In this document: positions 14,019 through 20,990 of the stretch, piece after piece
Layout of the letters: each line of letters begins with the position of its first letter
Numbering within the stretch: position 1 is the first letter of the stretch
Origin: an uncultured Pelagibacteraceae bacterium
GTDB taxonomy: Bacteria > Pseudomonadota > Alphaproteobacteria > Pelagibacterales > Pelagibacteraceae
Length of the DNA: 58,831 nt
Assembly: GCA_902538885.1 (NCBI GenBank)
Contig: CACBGU010000007.1
Location: 1-58,831 of the forward strand
Reading direction: 5' to 3'
Notes under the pieces: generated by a model
Told to the model about the DNA's origin: nothing
Seen by the model: the letters and a program-made list of their open reading frames with translations, nothing else
The model's database searches: none
Program-made: the position numbers and the translations under genes

Positions 14019-14085
14019 ACTGACAAAATTATTAATAGATTTTTATATAATTGACATTATATAAGACCTCTAAAATCAAATTATC

Positions 14086-15909
14086 GTGGAAAGAATTATT
14101 ACAAAATCATTTGCTAGACTCATGGGTCGAGGAACTCATAGAGGTTTTATTACTTATGAGGAGTTAAGTAAATCTCTTGGTAAAAGAAATTTATCTGATG
14201 AAAATCTATCTCAAGCTTTTATTCATATTTTAGATGAAAATATTACATTAGTTGAAAAAAAATCTGATTTTAAAGTTCTAAGAAAAAAAGAAAGTTCAAA
14301 TAAAGAAGAAGGTAAGACACTTGAAAAAAGTGATGATCCTATAAGAATGTATTTACGTGAAATGGGTGGGGTTGAGCTTTTGTCTAGAGAAGGCGAAATT
14401 GCAATCGCTAAAAGAATAGAAGCAGGTAAAGATGTAATGTTAATTGCACTTTCTCAGAGTCCAATTACTGCTCAGCAGTTTTTTGAATGGAATGAACAAC
14501 TGCAAAAAGATGAAATTTTAGTTAGAGAAATTATAGATATTGATACAAATTATATGGAAGATGAGTCAACTGGACCAAGTGCAAAACAAAAAAATGCTGG
14601 TGAAACAGACAAAGAAGATGGTTCATCAGATGATGATGATGATTTTAATCCAACACTTGCTGCAATGGAAACTGAAATTAAACCAAAAGTTTTAAAAACG
14701 GTTAATATATTAACAAAAGAATATAACAAGCTAATAAGGTATCAAAAAGAAAAATTGGATTGTGTTTTACAGTCCCAAAATTTTTCACCAGCAAAGGAAA
14801 AGGGGTATGAAAAAATTGTTAATGATATACTAGAAAATATTAAATCTCTTCAACTATCCCCATCTGTTTTAGAAGAACTTGTGCAAAAACATTATATAGA
14901 AAATAAAAAAATTATTTCTTTAGAGGGTAATCTTCTAAGATTAGCAATGGATCATCAAATACCTAGAAATGAATTTATTAAATTTTACGTTGGCAATGAA
15001 ATTAATCCTAATTTAAAAAAATTTTTAGACACAAACTCAGTTTGGAAACAATTTTTTACTAAGAATAAAGAAGAATTTAAAAATATTAGAGAAAGATTAA
15101 TTGAAATTAGTCACAAACTTGGAATTTCAGTAACTGATTTTAAAAAACTCGTAAGTAGAATTCAAAAAGGAGAAAAAGAGTCACGAATTGCAAAAAAAGA
15201 AATGGTAGAAGCCAACTTAAGATTAGTAATTTCTATTGCAAAAAAATATACAAATAGAGGTCTACAATTTTTAGATCTAATTCAAGAGGGAAATATAGGG
15301 TTAATGAAAGCAGTCGATAAATTTGAGTACAGAAGGGGTTATAAGTTCTCAACTTATGCAACATGGTGGATTAGACAAGCAATAACAAGATCAATTGCAG
15401 ATCAGGCAAGAACTATACGTATTCCAGTTCATATGATTGAAACAATAAATAAAATTGTTAGAACCCAAAGATTAATTTTAAGTGAGTTTGGAAGAGAAGC
15501 AACCCCAGAGGAGCTTGCACAAAAACTCAGAATGCCACTAGATAAAGTAAGAAAAGTTTTAAAAATCTCAAAAGAGCCAGTCTCATTAGAAAAACCTGTA
15601 GGAGATGAAGAAGATAGTAGTTTAGGAGATTTTATAGAGGATACAAAAGCTTTAGCTCCACTTGAGCAAGCTATTAAATCAAATTTAGGTGAGGCAACTA
15701 CAAAAATATTATCTACGTTAACACCTAGGGAAGAAAGGGTTTTAAGAATGAGATTTGGGGTTGGAATGAATACTGACCATACATTGGAGGAAGTTGGTTT
15801 ACAATTTTCAGTTACAAGAGAAAGAATAAGACAAATCGAAGCTAAAGCGTTAAGAAAATTAAAACACCCAAGTAGATCAAAACAATTAAAAAGTTTCCTA
15901 GAAAGTTAA
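14086..15909 (+). CDS. rpoD: RNA polymerase sigma factor RpoD (sigma-70)
   Basis: A 607-residue primary sigma factor with a GTG start at 14086. Region 1.1 occupies about residues 1-65, and region 1.2 is [21 protein letters not shown] long acidic non-conserved insert (DDDDDFNP) follows. Region 2 contains [20 protein letters not shown] and the -10 recognition stretch [20 protein letters not shown]. Region 3 is next. Region 4 carries [13 protein letters not shown] and the -35 recognition helix [19 protein letters not shown]. It directs transcription of most genes. The tRNA-Val gene starts 5 bases after its stop, so it is very likely in the same transcript. The 67-base gap upstream contains TTGACA at 14051, but no well-spaced -10 box. 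Confidence 0.98.
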   Translation: MERIITKSFARLMGRGTHRGFITYEELSKSLGKRNLSDENLSQAFIHILDENITLVEKKSDFKVLRKKESSNKEEGKTLEKSDDPIRMYLREMGGVELLSREGEIAIAKRIEAGKDVMLIALSQSPITAQQFFEWNEQLQKDEILVREIIDIDTNYMEDESTGPSAKQKNAGETDKEDGSSDDDDDFNPTLAAMETEIKPKVLKTVNILTKEYNKLIRYQKEKLDCVLQSQNFSPAKEKGYEKIVNDILENIKSLQLSPSVLEELVQKHYIENKKIISLEGNLLRLAMDHQIPRNEFIKFYVGNEINPNLKKFLDTNSVWKQFFTKNKEEFKNIRERLIEISHKLGISVTDFKKLVSRIQKGEKESRIAKKEMVEANLRLVISIAKKYTNRGLQFLDLIQEGNIGLMKAVDKFEYRRGYKFSTYATWWIRQAITRSIADQARTIRIPVHMIETINKIVRTQRLILSEFGREATPEELAQKLRMPLDKVRKVLKISKEPVSLEKPVGDEEDSSLGDFIEDTKALAPLEQAIKSNLGEATTKILSTLTPREERVLRMRFGVGMNTDHTLEEVGLQFSVTRERIRQIEAKALRKLKHPSRSKQLKSFLES

Positions 15910-15914
15910 AACTT

Positions 15915-15989
15915 GGGCCGTTAGCTCAATAGTAGAGTACTGCATTGACATTGCAGGGGTAGTTGGAGCGTAACCAACACGGCCCACCA
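15915..15989 (+). tRNA. tRNA-Val (anticodon GAC), with abnormal T-loop and D-loop
   Basis: The acceptor stem GGGCCGT pairs perfectly with ACGGCCC, followed by A and an encoded CCA. The anticodon stem CTGCA/TGCAG encloses TTGACAT, giving anticodon GAC at 15947-15949. The D-stem is GCTC/GAGT with loop AATAGTA. The T-stem GTTGG/CCAAC is perfect, but its loop (15967-15973) is AGCGTAA instead of the near-universal TTCRANN. In the D-loop the G18 position is A. The secondary structure is complete, so it may be functional, but the usual elbow contacts T54-A58 and G18-T55 cannot form. It begins 5 bases after the rpoD stop and is followed at once by nine T residues. Confidence 0.85.
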
Positions 15990-16047
15990 TTTTTTTTTAT
16001 CTTTAATTGATAACTTGGTTAAAATGATATAACTATTTTATAGTTTT

Positions 16048-16124
16048 GGGCCTGTAGCTCAGTTGGTTAGAGCAGTACACTCATAATGTATTGGTCCCAG
16101 GTTCGAGTCCTGGCGGGCCCACCA
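16048..16124 (+). tRNA. tRNA with anticodon CAT (elongator Met or Ile2)
   Basis: A complete cloverleaf: acceptor GGGCCTG/CGGGCCC (one T-G pair), discriminator A and encoded CCA. The D-arm is GCTC/GAGC with loop AGTTGGTTA. The anticodon stem GTACA/TGTAT encloses CTCATAA (anticodon CAT at 16084-16086), and the T-arm has the normal loop TTCGAGT. The GGGCCTG acceptor and the TGGTC variable loop look more like tRNA-Ile than tRNA-Met. It could therefore be the minor Ile tRNA whose C34 is changed to lysidine by TilS, so that it reads AUA. It is not an initiator, because the first acceptor pair is a normal G-C. Confidence 0.93.
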
Positions 16125-16136
16125 AATAAATTTATT

Positions 16137-16727
16137 TTAGTTTTTAGAAAATTCTTCTAAGGTTTTAAATAAGATATTGATGTCTCCATCATTTGAATTT
16201 AAAATTGATGAAAACTCTTCTTTTTGAGTTCTTGCAAGACTTAAGCCTTCGATTATCAAATCTCTTATTAACGGATTGTGAGGATTTTTAGTATATATCC
16301 TCCAATCAATTTTTACCTCAGGCCTGTCAGATGTTCCAATTAACAAACTATTTACAATTGTATAGTTTTCATTCAGCACTTCTTTACCCTGAACTTCAAT
16401 TTCTGGATTAGTATACTCGGCTAGTCTACTTGAAAAACTCTTTAAAAAGTAAGATTCAAATAATTCTGAATACTTGATTTTTTGATTTTCATCTAAAGTT
16501 TTTCTTGCTGATCCAAGGGAATAAAAACCAACACCACTAATGTCGACAGTCTCTTTAGCTATTACCTTTAATTCGTTTATTTTATCTTCTTTAGATATAT
16601 TTTTAGACAAAATACTAGACGCTCTATTTACAGTAGATTGGACAAATACATCTGGCTCTATTGAATAAGAATTTGAAAAAATTAATGAATAAAAAAATAA
16701 AACTAATAAAAATTTTCTAAGTTTCAT
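16137..16727 (-). CDS. mlaC: MlaC-like periplasmic phospholipid-binding protein (Ttg2D family)
   Basis: A 196-residue protein with an N-terminal signal peptide (MKLRKFLLVLFFYSLIFSNS). The body is typical of the MlaC/Ttg2D family: an early helix DVFVQSTVNRASSILSK, then the segment YFLKSFSSRLAEYTNPEIEV and a cone-shaped beta-sheet region (KIDWRIYTKNPHNPLIRDLI). MlaC carries phospholipid between the outer-membrane MlaA complex and the inner-membrane MlaFEDB transporter. It lies 14 bases downstream of mlaA on the same strand, and the pairing strongly supports both calls. No mlaD, mlaE or mlaF is in this window. Confidence 0.88.
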   Translation of the reverse strand: MKLRKFLLVLFFYSLIFSNSYSIEPDVFVQSTVNRASSILSKNISKEDKINELKVIAKETVDISGVGFYSLGSARKTLDENQKIKYSELFESYFLKSFSSRLAEYTNPEIEVQGKEVLNENYTIVNSLLIGTSDRPEVKIDWRIYTKNPHNPLIRDLIIEGLSLARTQKEEFSSILNSNDGDINILFKTLEEFSKN

Positions 16728-16741
16728 TAAGTATGTTTAAA

Positions 16742-17530
16742 TTACTGAGTTTCTATCTCTTCCCAATCACTATCATCTTGGGTTTCAATAATTTTATTTG
16801 TATTTAAAATTTTTTGTTGTCTATCTTGTAAATATAAACTTTTTACTGAAGCATAAAAATCAATTGAATTTTTTTCTAAATTTTCTATTGCATCATAGTT
16901 TTTTGCTCTAAAATCTATGCCGCTTGTAACTCTTGATGCATAATAATCAAAATCACTGAAATGTTGTGTATCGTTTGTAACCGTAACATTATACCAAGCG
17001 TCTCCACCAACCAAGCTTGCTACAGATGCAGTAGCATCTCTAACTGTGCTTGGTCCTAAAACAGGTAAAACTAAATAGCAACCAGGCCCAACACCCATTG
17101 TTGCTAAAGATTGACCATAATCTTCTTTCTCATATTCGGGAAATCCTAAATGTTGAGCTATATCAATAAAACCTAAAATACCAACTGTTGTGTTAATAAC
17201 AAACCTACCAGAATTAATACCAGCTTTTTTTATCTCTCCTTGCAAAATATTATTTGGAATTGTTACAAGCGTAGATAGGTTATCTAGAGAGTTGCTTACT
17301 CCGGTCTTGATTGGAGAAGGTAAGACTTTATATGCACTGGCAACAGGCTGAAACAATATTCCATCTAATGCTTGGTTAAAAGCAAAAGTAGCTCTATTTA
17401 AATTTTCGAAACAGTCTTTAACTTCATTAGGCTGATTTTTTTTTAAAATTAATTCACCATCCGATCCAGCATTTGCATTAAACGCTGAAAATAAAAATAT
17501 AATTCCTAATATGATCAATTTTCTAAACAT
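16742..17530 (-). CDS. mlaA: MlaA (VacJ) outer-membrane phospholipid transport protein, no lipobox seen
   Basis: A 262-residue protein. Residues about 30-210 match the MlaA/VacJ family (FENLNRATFAFNQALDGILF; GRFVINTTVGILGFIDIA; YGQSLATMGVGPGCYLVLP; LGPSTVRDA). MlaA removes misplaced phospholipid from the outer leaflet of the outer membrane and hands it to MlaC. The N-terminus is a signal peptide (MFRKLIILGIIFLFSAFNANA), but there is no cysteine at its end. The usual lipoprotein anchor is therefore absent, and the protein would be cleaved by ordinary signal peptidase. It is the first gene of the mlaA-mlaC pair and is divergent from the amidase. Confidence 0.93.
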   Translation of the reverse strand: MFRKLIILGIIFLFSAFNANAGSDGELILKKNQPNEVKDCFENLNRATFAFNQALDGILFQPVASAYKVLPSPIKTGVSNSLDNLSTLVTIPNNILQGEIKKAGINSGRFVINTTVGILGFIDIAQHLGFPEYEKEDYGQSLATMGVGPGCYLVLPVLGPSTVRDATASVASLVGGDAWYNVTVTNDTQHFSDFDYYASRVTSGIDFRAKNYDAIENLEKNSIDFYASVKSLYLQDRQQKILNTNKIIETQDDSDWEEIETQ

Positions 17531-17629
17531 CGCACCTTATATAATATATAAATTTTAAATGTAAATTAAGAATTATTTTATAAAAATGACGATAAAATGT
17601 CTATAAAGTAGCTAAATTTGATACCCAAA

Positions 17630-18367
17630 ATGAGTATAAATACAACTCTAAATTACTCTCCCAATTTTGATAAAAAAAAAAGAAAATTTAAACAAATTAA
17701 ATTTATTATTTTTCACTACACTGGAATGAGGAATGAAAAAGACGCCATTAAACGTCTTACAAGCAGTAAATCAAAAGTTAGCAGTCATTATTTTATAAAA
17801 AATAATGGAAAGACAATAACTTTAGTACCAGAACTTTATGTAAGTTGGCATGCAGGAATTTCATCATGGCAAAGTTACAAATCACTTAATAAATACTCCA
17901 TTGGTATAGAAATTAGCAATCCTGGTCATAATTATAATTATAAAAAATTCTCAAAAAAACAAATTCATTCTACTCTTAAATTAACCAAGTATTTAATTAA
18001 GAAATATAAAATTAAAAATAAATTTATTTTAGGACATTCTGATATTGCACCTTTTAGAAAAAAAGATCCTGGTGAAAAATTTCCTTGGAAATATTTATCA
18101 AAAAACAAAGTTGGTTTATGGCATGATTTAAATGAAAAAAAGCTATTCAACATAAGAAAAAAAAAAGTTGGTAATTTTGAAAAAATTAATTTTCTTAAAA
18201 ATTTATATAAAATTGGTTATTCAAAAGTTTTAAATAAAAACAGAAATAAAAATATCAAATTGCTTACAAGCGCTTTCCAAAGAAGATTTAGACAGGATTT
18301 GGTAAACGGGATAATTGATGAAGAATGTTTATTGATAAGTAAAAATCTCAATAAAAATCTAAAATAA
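17630..18367 (+). CDS. N-acetylmuramoyl-L-alanine amidase (Amidase_2/AmpD type)
   Basis: A 245-residue amidase that cuts the bond between N-acetylmuramic acid and L-alanine in murein fragments. The zinc ligands appear in FIIFHYTGM (first His) and ILGHSDIAPFRKKDPG (second His and the terminal Asp). SSHYFIKNNG and SIGIEISNPG are family motifs. No signal peptide is seen, so a cytosolic AmpD/AmiD-like murein recycling role is likely. The C-terminal 70 residues look like a short peptidoglycan-binding extension. The ATG at 17630 is preferred; a TTG at 17618 would add four residues. Confidence 0.88.
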   Translation: MSINTTLNYSPNFDKKKRKFKQIKFIIFHYTGMRNEKDAIKRLTSSKSKVSSHYFIKNNGKTITLVPELYVSWHAGISSWQSYKSLNKYSIGIEISNPGHNYNYKKFSKKQIHSTLKLTKYLIKKYKIKNKFILGHSDIAPFRKKDPGEKFPWKYLSKNKVGLWHDLNEKKLFNIRKKKVGNFEKINFLKNLYKIGYSKVLNKNRNKNIKLLTSAFQRRFRQDLVNGIIDEECLLISKNLNKNLK

Positions 18368-18373
18368 TTAAAC

Positions 18374-18401
18374 TTGAAAATTTTAAGTTAAGTAATAAAT
18401 T
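18374..18401 (+). promoter_or_regulatory. Candidate sigma-70 promoter of rnpB
   Basis: TTGAAA at 18374-18379 and TAAATT at 18396-18401 are separated by 16 bases. Initiation about 6 bases downstream would fall at 18407-18408, exactly where the P1 helix of RNase P RNA begins. That positional agreement is the main support. In such AT-rich DNA, matches of this quality also occur by chance. Confidence 0.5.
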
Positions 18402-18406
18402 GATAA

Positions 18407-18763
18407 TGCCAGATAAATGACTTATCGCTTTAATTTTACTTAAAGAGGAAAGTCCGGGCTCTACAAGGACACAGTGCCAGGTAATACCTGGCGGGGGAAA
18501 CCCTAGGGACAGTGCCACAGAAAATAAACCGCCATAACATGGCAAGGGTGAAAAGGTGTGGTAAGAGCACACCGGTTCTATTGGTAACAATGAACGCTGG
18601 AAAACCCCACTGGGAGCAAGACTAAGTAGAGATGACATTGTTGAAAAACTAAAAGCCGTCCTTGGCTAGTCATCAGGGTTAGTTGCTTGAGCTTAAGAGT
18701 AATCTTAAGCCTAGACAAATGATAAGTTTAAATGACAGAACCCGGCTTATAGTTTATCTGGCA
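18407..18763 (+). ncRNA. rnpB: RNase P RNA (bacterial class A)
   Basis: The catalytic RNA that trims tRNA 5' leaders. The signature GAGGAAAGTCCGGGCTC begins at 18445, and its partner ACAGAACCCGGCTTA is at 18735-18749, together forming the P4 region. TGCCAGATAAA at 18407-18417 pairs with TTTATCTGGCA at 18753-18763 to close P1, which sets both ends. The length is about 357 nt. The internal GGGGGAAACCCTAGGGACAG and GCCACAGAAA stretches match conserved class A positions. It lies between the amidase gene and the dcw cluster. The spurious open frame on the opposite strand (18348-18638) is not a gene. Confidence 0.95.
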
Positions 18764-18809
18764 AACTTATTAACATTCTTAGTTTTTAAATTAATAAATG
18801 TTCTCATTT

Positions 18810-18834
18810 TGATTCAATATTGAGTCATTTATGT
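18810..18834 (+). terminator. Possible terminator of rnpB, or an operator palindrome
   Basis: An almost perfect 18-base palindrome at 18810-18827 (TGATTCA, loop ATAT, TGAGTCA; one T-G pair) is followed by a T-rich stretch (TTTATGTTC, then eight T residues at 18836-18843). The short AT-rich stem and interrupted T-tract make it a weak intrinsic terminator. The symmetry would equally suit a dimeric DNA-binding protein. It is the only clear structure in the 18764-18940 spacer. Confidence 0.35.
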
Positions 18835-18947
18835 TCTTTTTTTTCACTTTTTCATAGAAAGCAAATCAGCTAAGGAAAGAGGCTTCAAATAAATTTTATT
18901 ATTACAAAAACCTTAATCTATAACCAGAATTTAACCAAATTCAGAGT

Positions 18948-18976
18948 TTGACTATCATTTTAAATACCCATATATT
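18948..18976 (+). promoter_or_regulatory. Sigma-70 promoter of the dcw cluster (Pmra)
   Basis: TTGACT at 18948-18953 and TATATT at 18971-18976 have the ideal 17-base spacing. Transcription would start near 18983, giving a leader of about 36 bases before the mraZ ATG at 19019. The -10 hexamer lies inside the MraZ-type repeat array (18966-18990), so bound MraZ would directly block RNA polymerase. Confidence 0.7.
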
Positions 18977-18990
18977 CCCATATATTCCCA
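18966..18990 (-). promoter_or_regulatory. MraZ operator: three TGGGN direct repeats with 5-base spacers
   Basis: Read on the minus strand, the site is TGGGA-ATATA-TGGGA-ATATA-TGGGT: three TGGGN boxes with exactly 10-base periodicity. This is the pattern described for E. coli MraZ sites in the mra promoter. The boxes sit at 18986-18990, 18976-18980 and 18966-18970. They lie directly upstream of mraZ and over the -10 box of its promoter, which implies autorepression of the whole cluster. Here the boxes are on the template strand. Confidence 0.8.
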
Positions 18991-19018
18991 ATTATGGAAT
19001 TTATAAATTTAAAAATAT

Positions 19019-19486
19019 ATGTTTTTATCAACTTACGAGAACAAATTGGACAAAAAGGGGAGAGTGTCAGTGCCTGCTAGTTTCAGGTCATATTTATCAA
19101 ATTTAGGTTACAACGGTGTTATTTGTTATCCATCTTTTAATAACTCCTCAATAGAAGCATGTTCTCAAGATAGAATTGAAAAAATTTCTTCAGCAATTGA
19201 CTCTTTAAATCCTTTTGAGGAAAAAAGAGATTACTTTGCTACATCAATATTAGCAGAAAGTACTAATTTACAATTTGATAGCGAAGGTAGAATTTCACTT
19301 TCATCAAAATTATTGAAACATGCAAAAATAAAAAACAGCATGTTATTTGTTGGTCAAGGTCAAACATTCCAAATATGGGAACCAGCAGCATTTGAAAAAT
19401 TTAAGACATCAGCAAGAAAAAAAGCAAATATAAATCGAGCAAGTCTTAAATGGGAAAAACACTTAAACAACAACGAGGGGAAATAA
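19019..19486 (+). CDS. mraZ: MraZ transcriptional regulator
   Basis: A 155-residue protein with two SpoVT/AbrB-like halves. The N-terminal half has [19 protein letters not shown]. The second has [19 protein letters not shown]. These DxxGR loops contact DNA in the MraZ ring. MraZ represses its own operon, the division and wall (dcw) cluster, which it heads here as in most bacteria. A matching three-box operator lies at 18966-18990. ftsZ follows after a single spacer base, with its ribosome binding site (GAGGGG) inside the mraZ end, so the two are co-translated. Confidence 0.95.
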   Translation: MFLSTYENKLDKKGRVSVPASFRSYLSNLGYNGVICYPSFNNSSIEACSQDRIEKISSAIDSLNPFEEKRDYFATSILAESTNLQFDSEGRISLSSKLLKHAKIKNSMLFVGQGQTFQIWEPAAFEKFKTSARKKANINRASLKWEKHLNNNEGK

Positions 19487-19487
19487 G

Positions 19488-20972
19488 ATGACAATTAACT
19501 TTAAGGCACCAGAAATAAAAGAGTTACAACCACGATTACTAGTATTAGGGGTTGGTGGAGCAGGCGGAAATGCAATTAATGAAATGATTGAAAATAATCT
19601 TCAAGGAGTAGAATTTATTGCAGTTAACACTGATGCTCAAGATTTAAAATTAAGTAAAGCAAAAACAAGAATTCAAATTGGTTTAAATCTTACAAAAGGT
19701 TTAGGAGCAGGAGCAAAACTTGACATTGGACAAGCTGCTGCTGATGAATCTTTAAATGAAATTGTAAATACACTTCAAGGTGCAAACATGGTTTTTATTG
19801 CAGCTGGTATGGGTGGTGGAACGGGCACTGGTGCTGCTCATGTCATTGCAAGAGCTGCTAAAGAATTAAATATCTTAACTGTAGGTGTTGTGACTCTTCC
19901 ATTTTTATATGAAGGCCCCTCTAGAATGAGAAGAGCACAACAAGGTTTGGAAGAGCTAAGAAAACATGTTGATACAATAATTGTTATACCTAACCAAAAC
20001 CTATTTAAAATAGCTAATGAACAGACTACTTTTGAAGAATCCTTTAACCTTTCAAATAATGTTTTGATGCATGGTGTTCAAAGTATAACTGATTTGATGG
20101 TTAGACCTGGTTTAATTAACTTAGATTTTGCCGATGTTGAAACTGTTATGGCAGCTATGGGTAAAGCTATGATGGGAACAGGTGAAGCTGAAGGAGAAGG
20201 TAGAGCTCTTAAAGCAGCAGAAATGGCAATTAGTAATCCGTTAATAGATGACTATACTTTAAAAGGTGCAAAAGGTTTATTGGTAAATATTACCGGTGGT
20301 AAAGATCTTAAACTTTTTGAAGTTGATGAGGCTGTAAATAAAGTTAGAGCCGAAGTTGATCCTGAAGCAGAATTAATTATTGGTGCGATTACTGATACAG
20401 AACTTGATGGAAAAATGAGAGTTTCAATTGTTGCGACCTCATTAGATGGTCAACAACCTGAATCAAAATCAGTAGTAAATATGGTTCATAGAATTCAAAA
20501 CCGTAATCCTGGTTATTCTGATTTTTCAAACATGGGATCCTCTCAATCTTTCAATTTTTCAAACTCAACACCGTCAAATCCAATTACACATGGTGCTAAT
20601 GCTTTAAAGCTTGAAAATGAGATTATCCAAGAACAACAAACTGAAAGTTCTCACAATCAAATGATGAATGAGGAAGTTGTTCAAAATACTAGCATGGAAA
20701 GTGAAAGTATAGTTGAAGACAATTCAGTTAATGAAATGGAAAAATCTTTTGCACAAGAAGCTATGGAAACTACTCATGAAGAAACTCAAGAGAATAATGT
20801 TGAAGAAGAGGTTTCTAATGATCTTAAAGAATTCGGAGTTGATTCTGATGCGCCTGATTTATTCAGTTCAGAAACAGAAACCTCAAGTTCAGATGAACTT
20901 TTATCTTCTGAGCATGAGGAAGAAGAAGATGATCTCGAGATACCAGCATTCTTAAGAAGACAAAAAAATTAA
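19488..20972 (+). CDS. ftsZ: Cell division protein FtsZ (tubulin-like GTPase), at an unusual locus
   Basis: A 494-residue FtsZ that polymerises into the division ring. It has the early glycine loop [10 protein letters not shown] (21-30), the tubulin signature GGGTGTG at 109-115 and the synergy loop NLDFADVE at 211-218. The globular part ends near residue 325. A glutamate/serine-rich acidic linker of about 155 residues (to about 480) follows. The C-terminal peptide [12 protein letters not shown] is the conserved tail that normally binds FtsA and other partners. The gene lies between mraZ and rsmH, instead of after ftsA at the end of the cluster. It is preceded by a strong GAGGGG ribosome binding site. 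Confidence 0.97.
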   Translation: MTINFKAPEIKELQPRLLVLGVGGAGGNAINEMIENNLQGVEFIAVNTDAQDLKLSKAKTRIQIGLNLTKGLGAGAKLDIGQAAADESLNEIVNTLQGANMVFIAAGMGGGTGTGAAHVIARAAKELNILTVGVVTLPFLYEGPSRMRRAQQGLEELRKHVDTIIVIPNQNLFKIANEQTTFEESFNLSNNVLMHGVQSITDLMVRPGLINLDFADVETVMAAMGKAMMGTGEAEGEGRALKAAEMAISNPLIDDYTLKGAKGLLVNITGGKDLKLFEVDEAVNKVRAEVDPEAELIIGAITDTELDGKMRVSIVATSLDGQQPESKSVVNMVHRIQNRNPGYSDFSNMGSSQSFNFSNSTPSNPITHGANALKLENEIIQEQQTESSHNQMMNEEVVQNTSMESESIVEDNSVNEMEKSFAQEAMETTHEETQENNVEEEVSNDLKEFGVDSDAPDLFSSETETSSSDELLSSEHEEEEDDLEIPAFLRRQKN

Positions 20973-20990
20973 TGGTCTTCCAAGAAATAA

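Noticed and set aside
14051..14076. rpoD promoter from TTGACA and TAAAAT
   Set aside because: The spacing is only 14 bases, too short for a normal sigma-70 promoter. It is kept only as a note under rpoD.
18348..18638. 96-codon minus-strand frame
   Set aside because: It lies across the RNase P RNA gene; the apparent protein is the antisense of a structured RNA.
20713..20955. 80-codon plus-strand frame inside ftsZ
   Set aside because: It is a shifted reading of the GAA-rich acidic linker of FtsZ. The Lys/Met-rich product is what that repeat gives in another frame, and there is no ribosome binding site.
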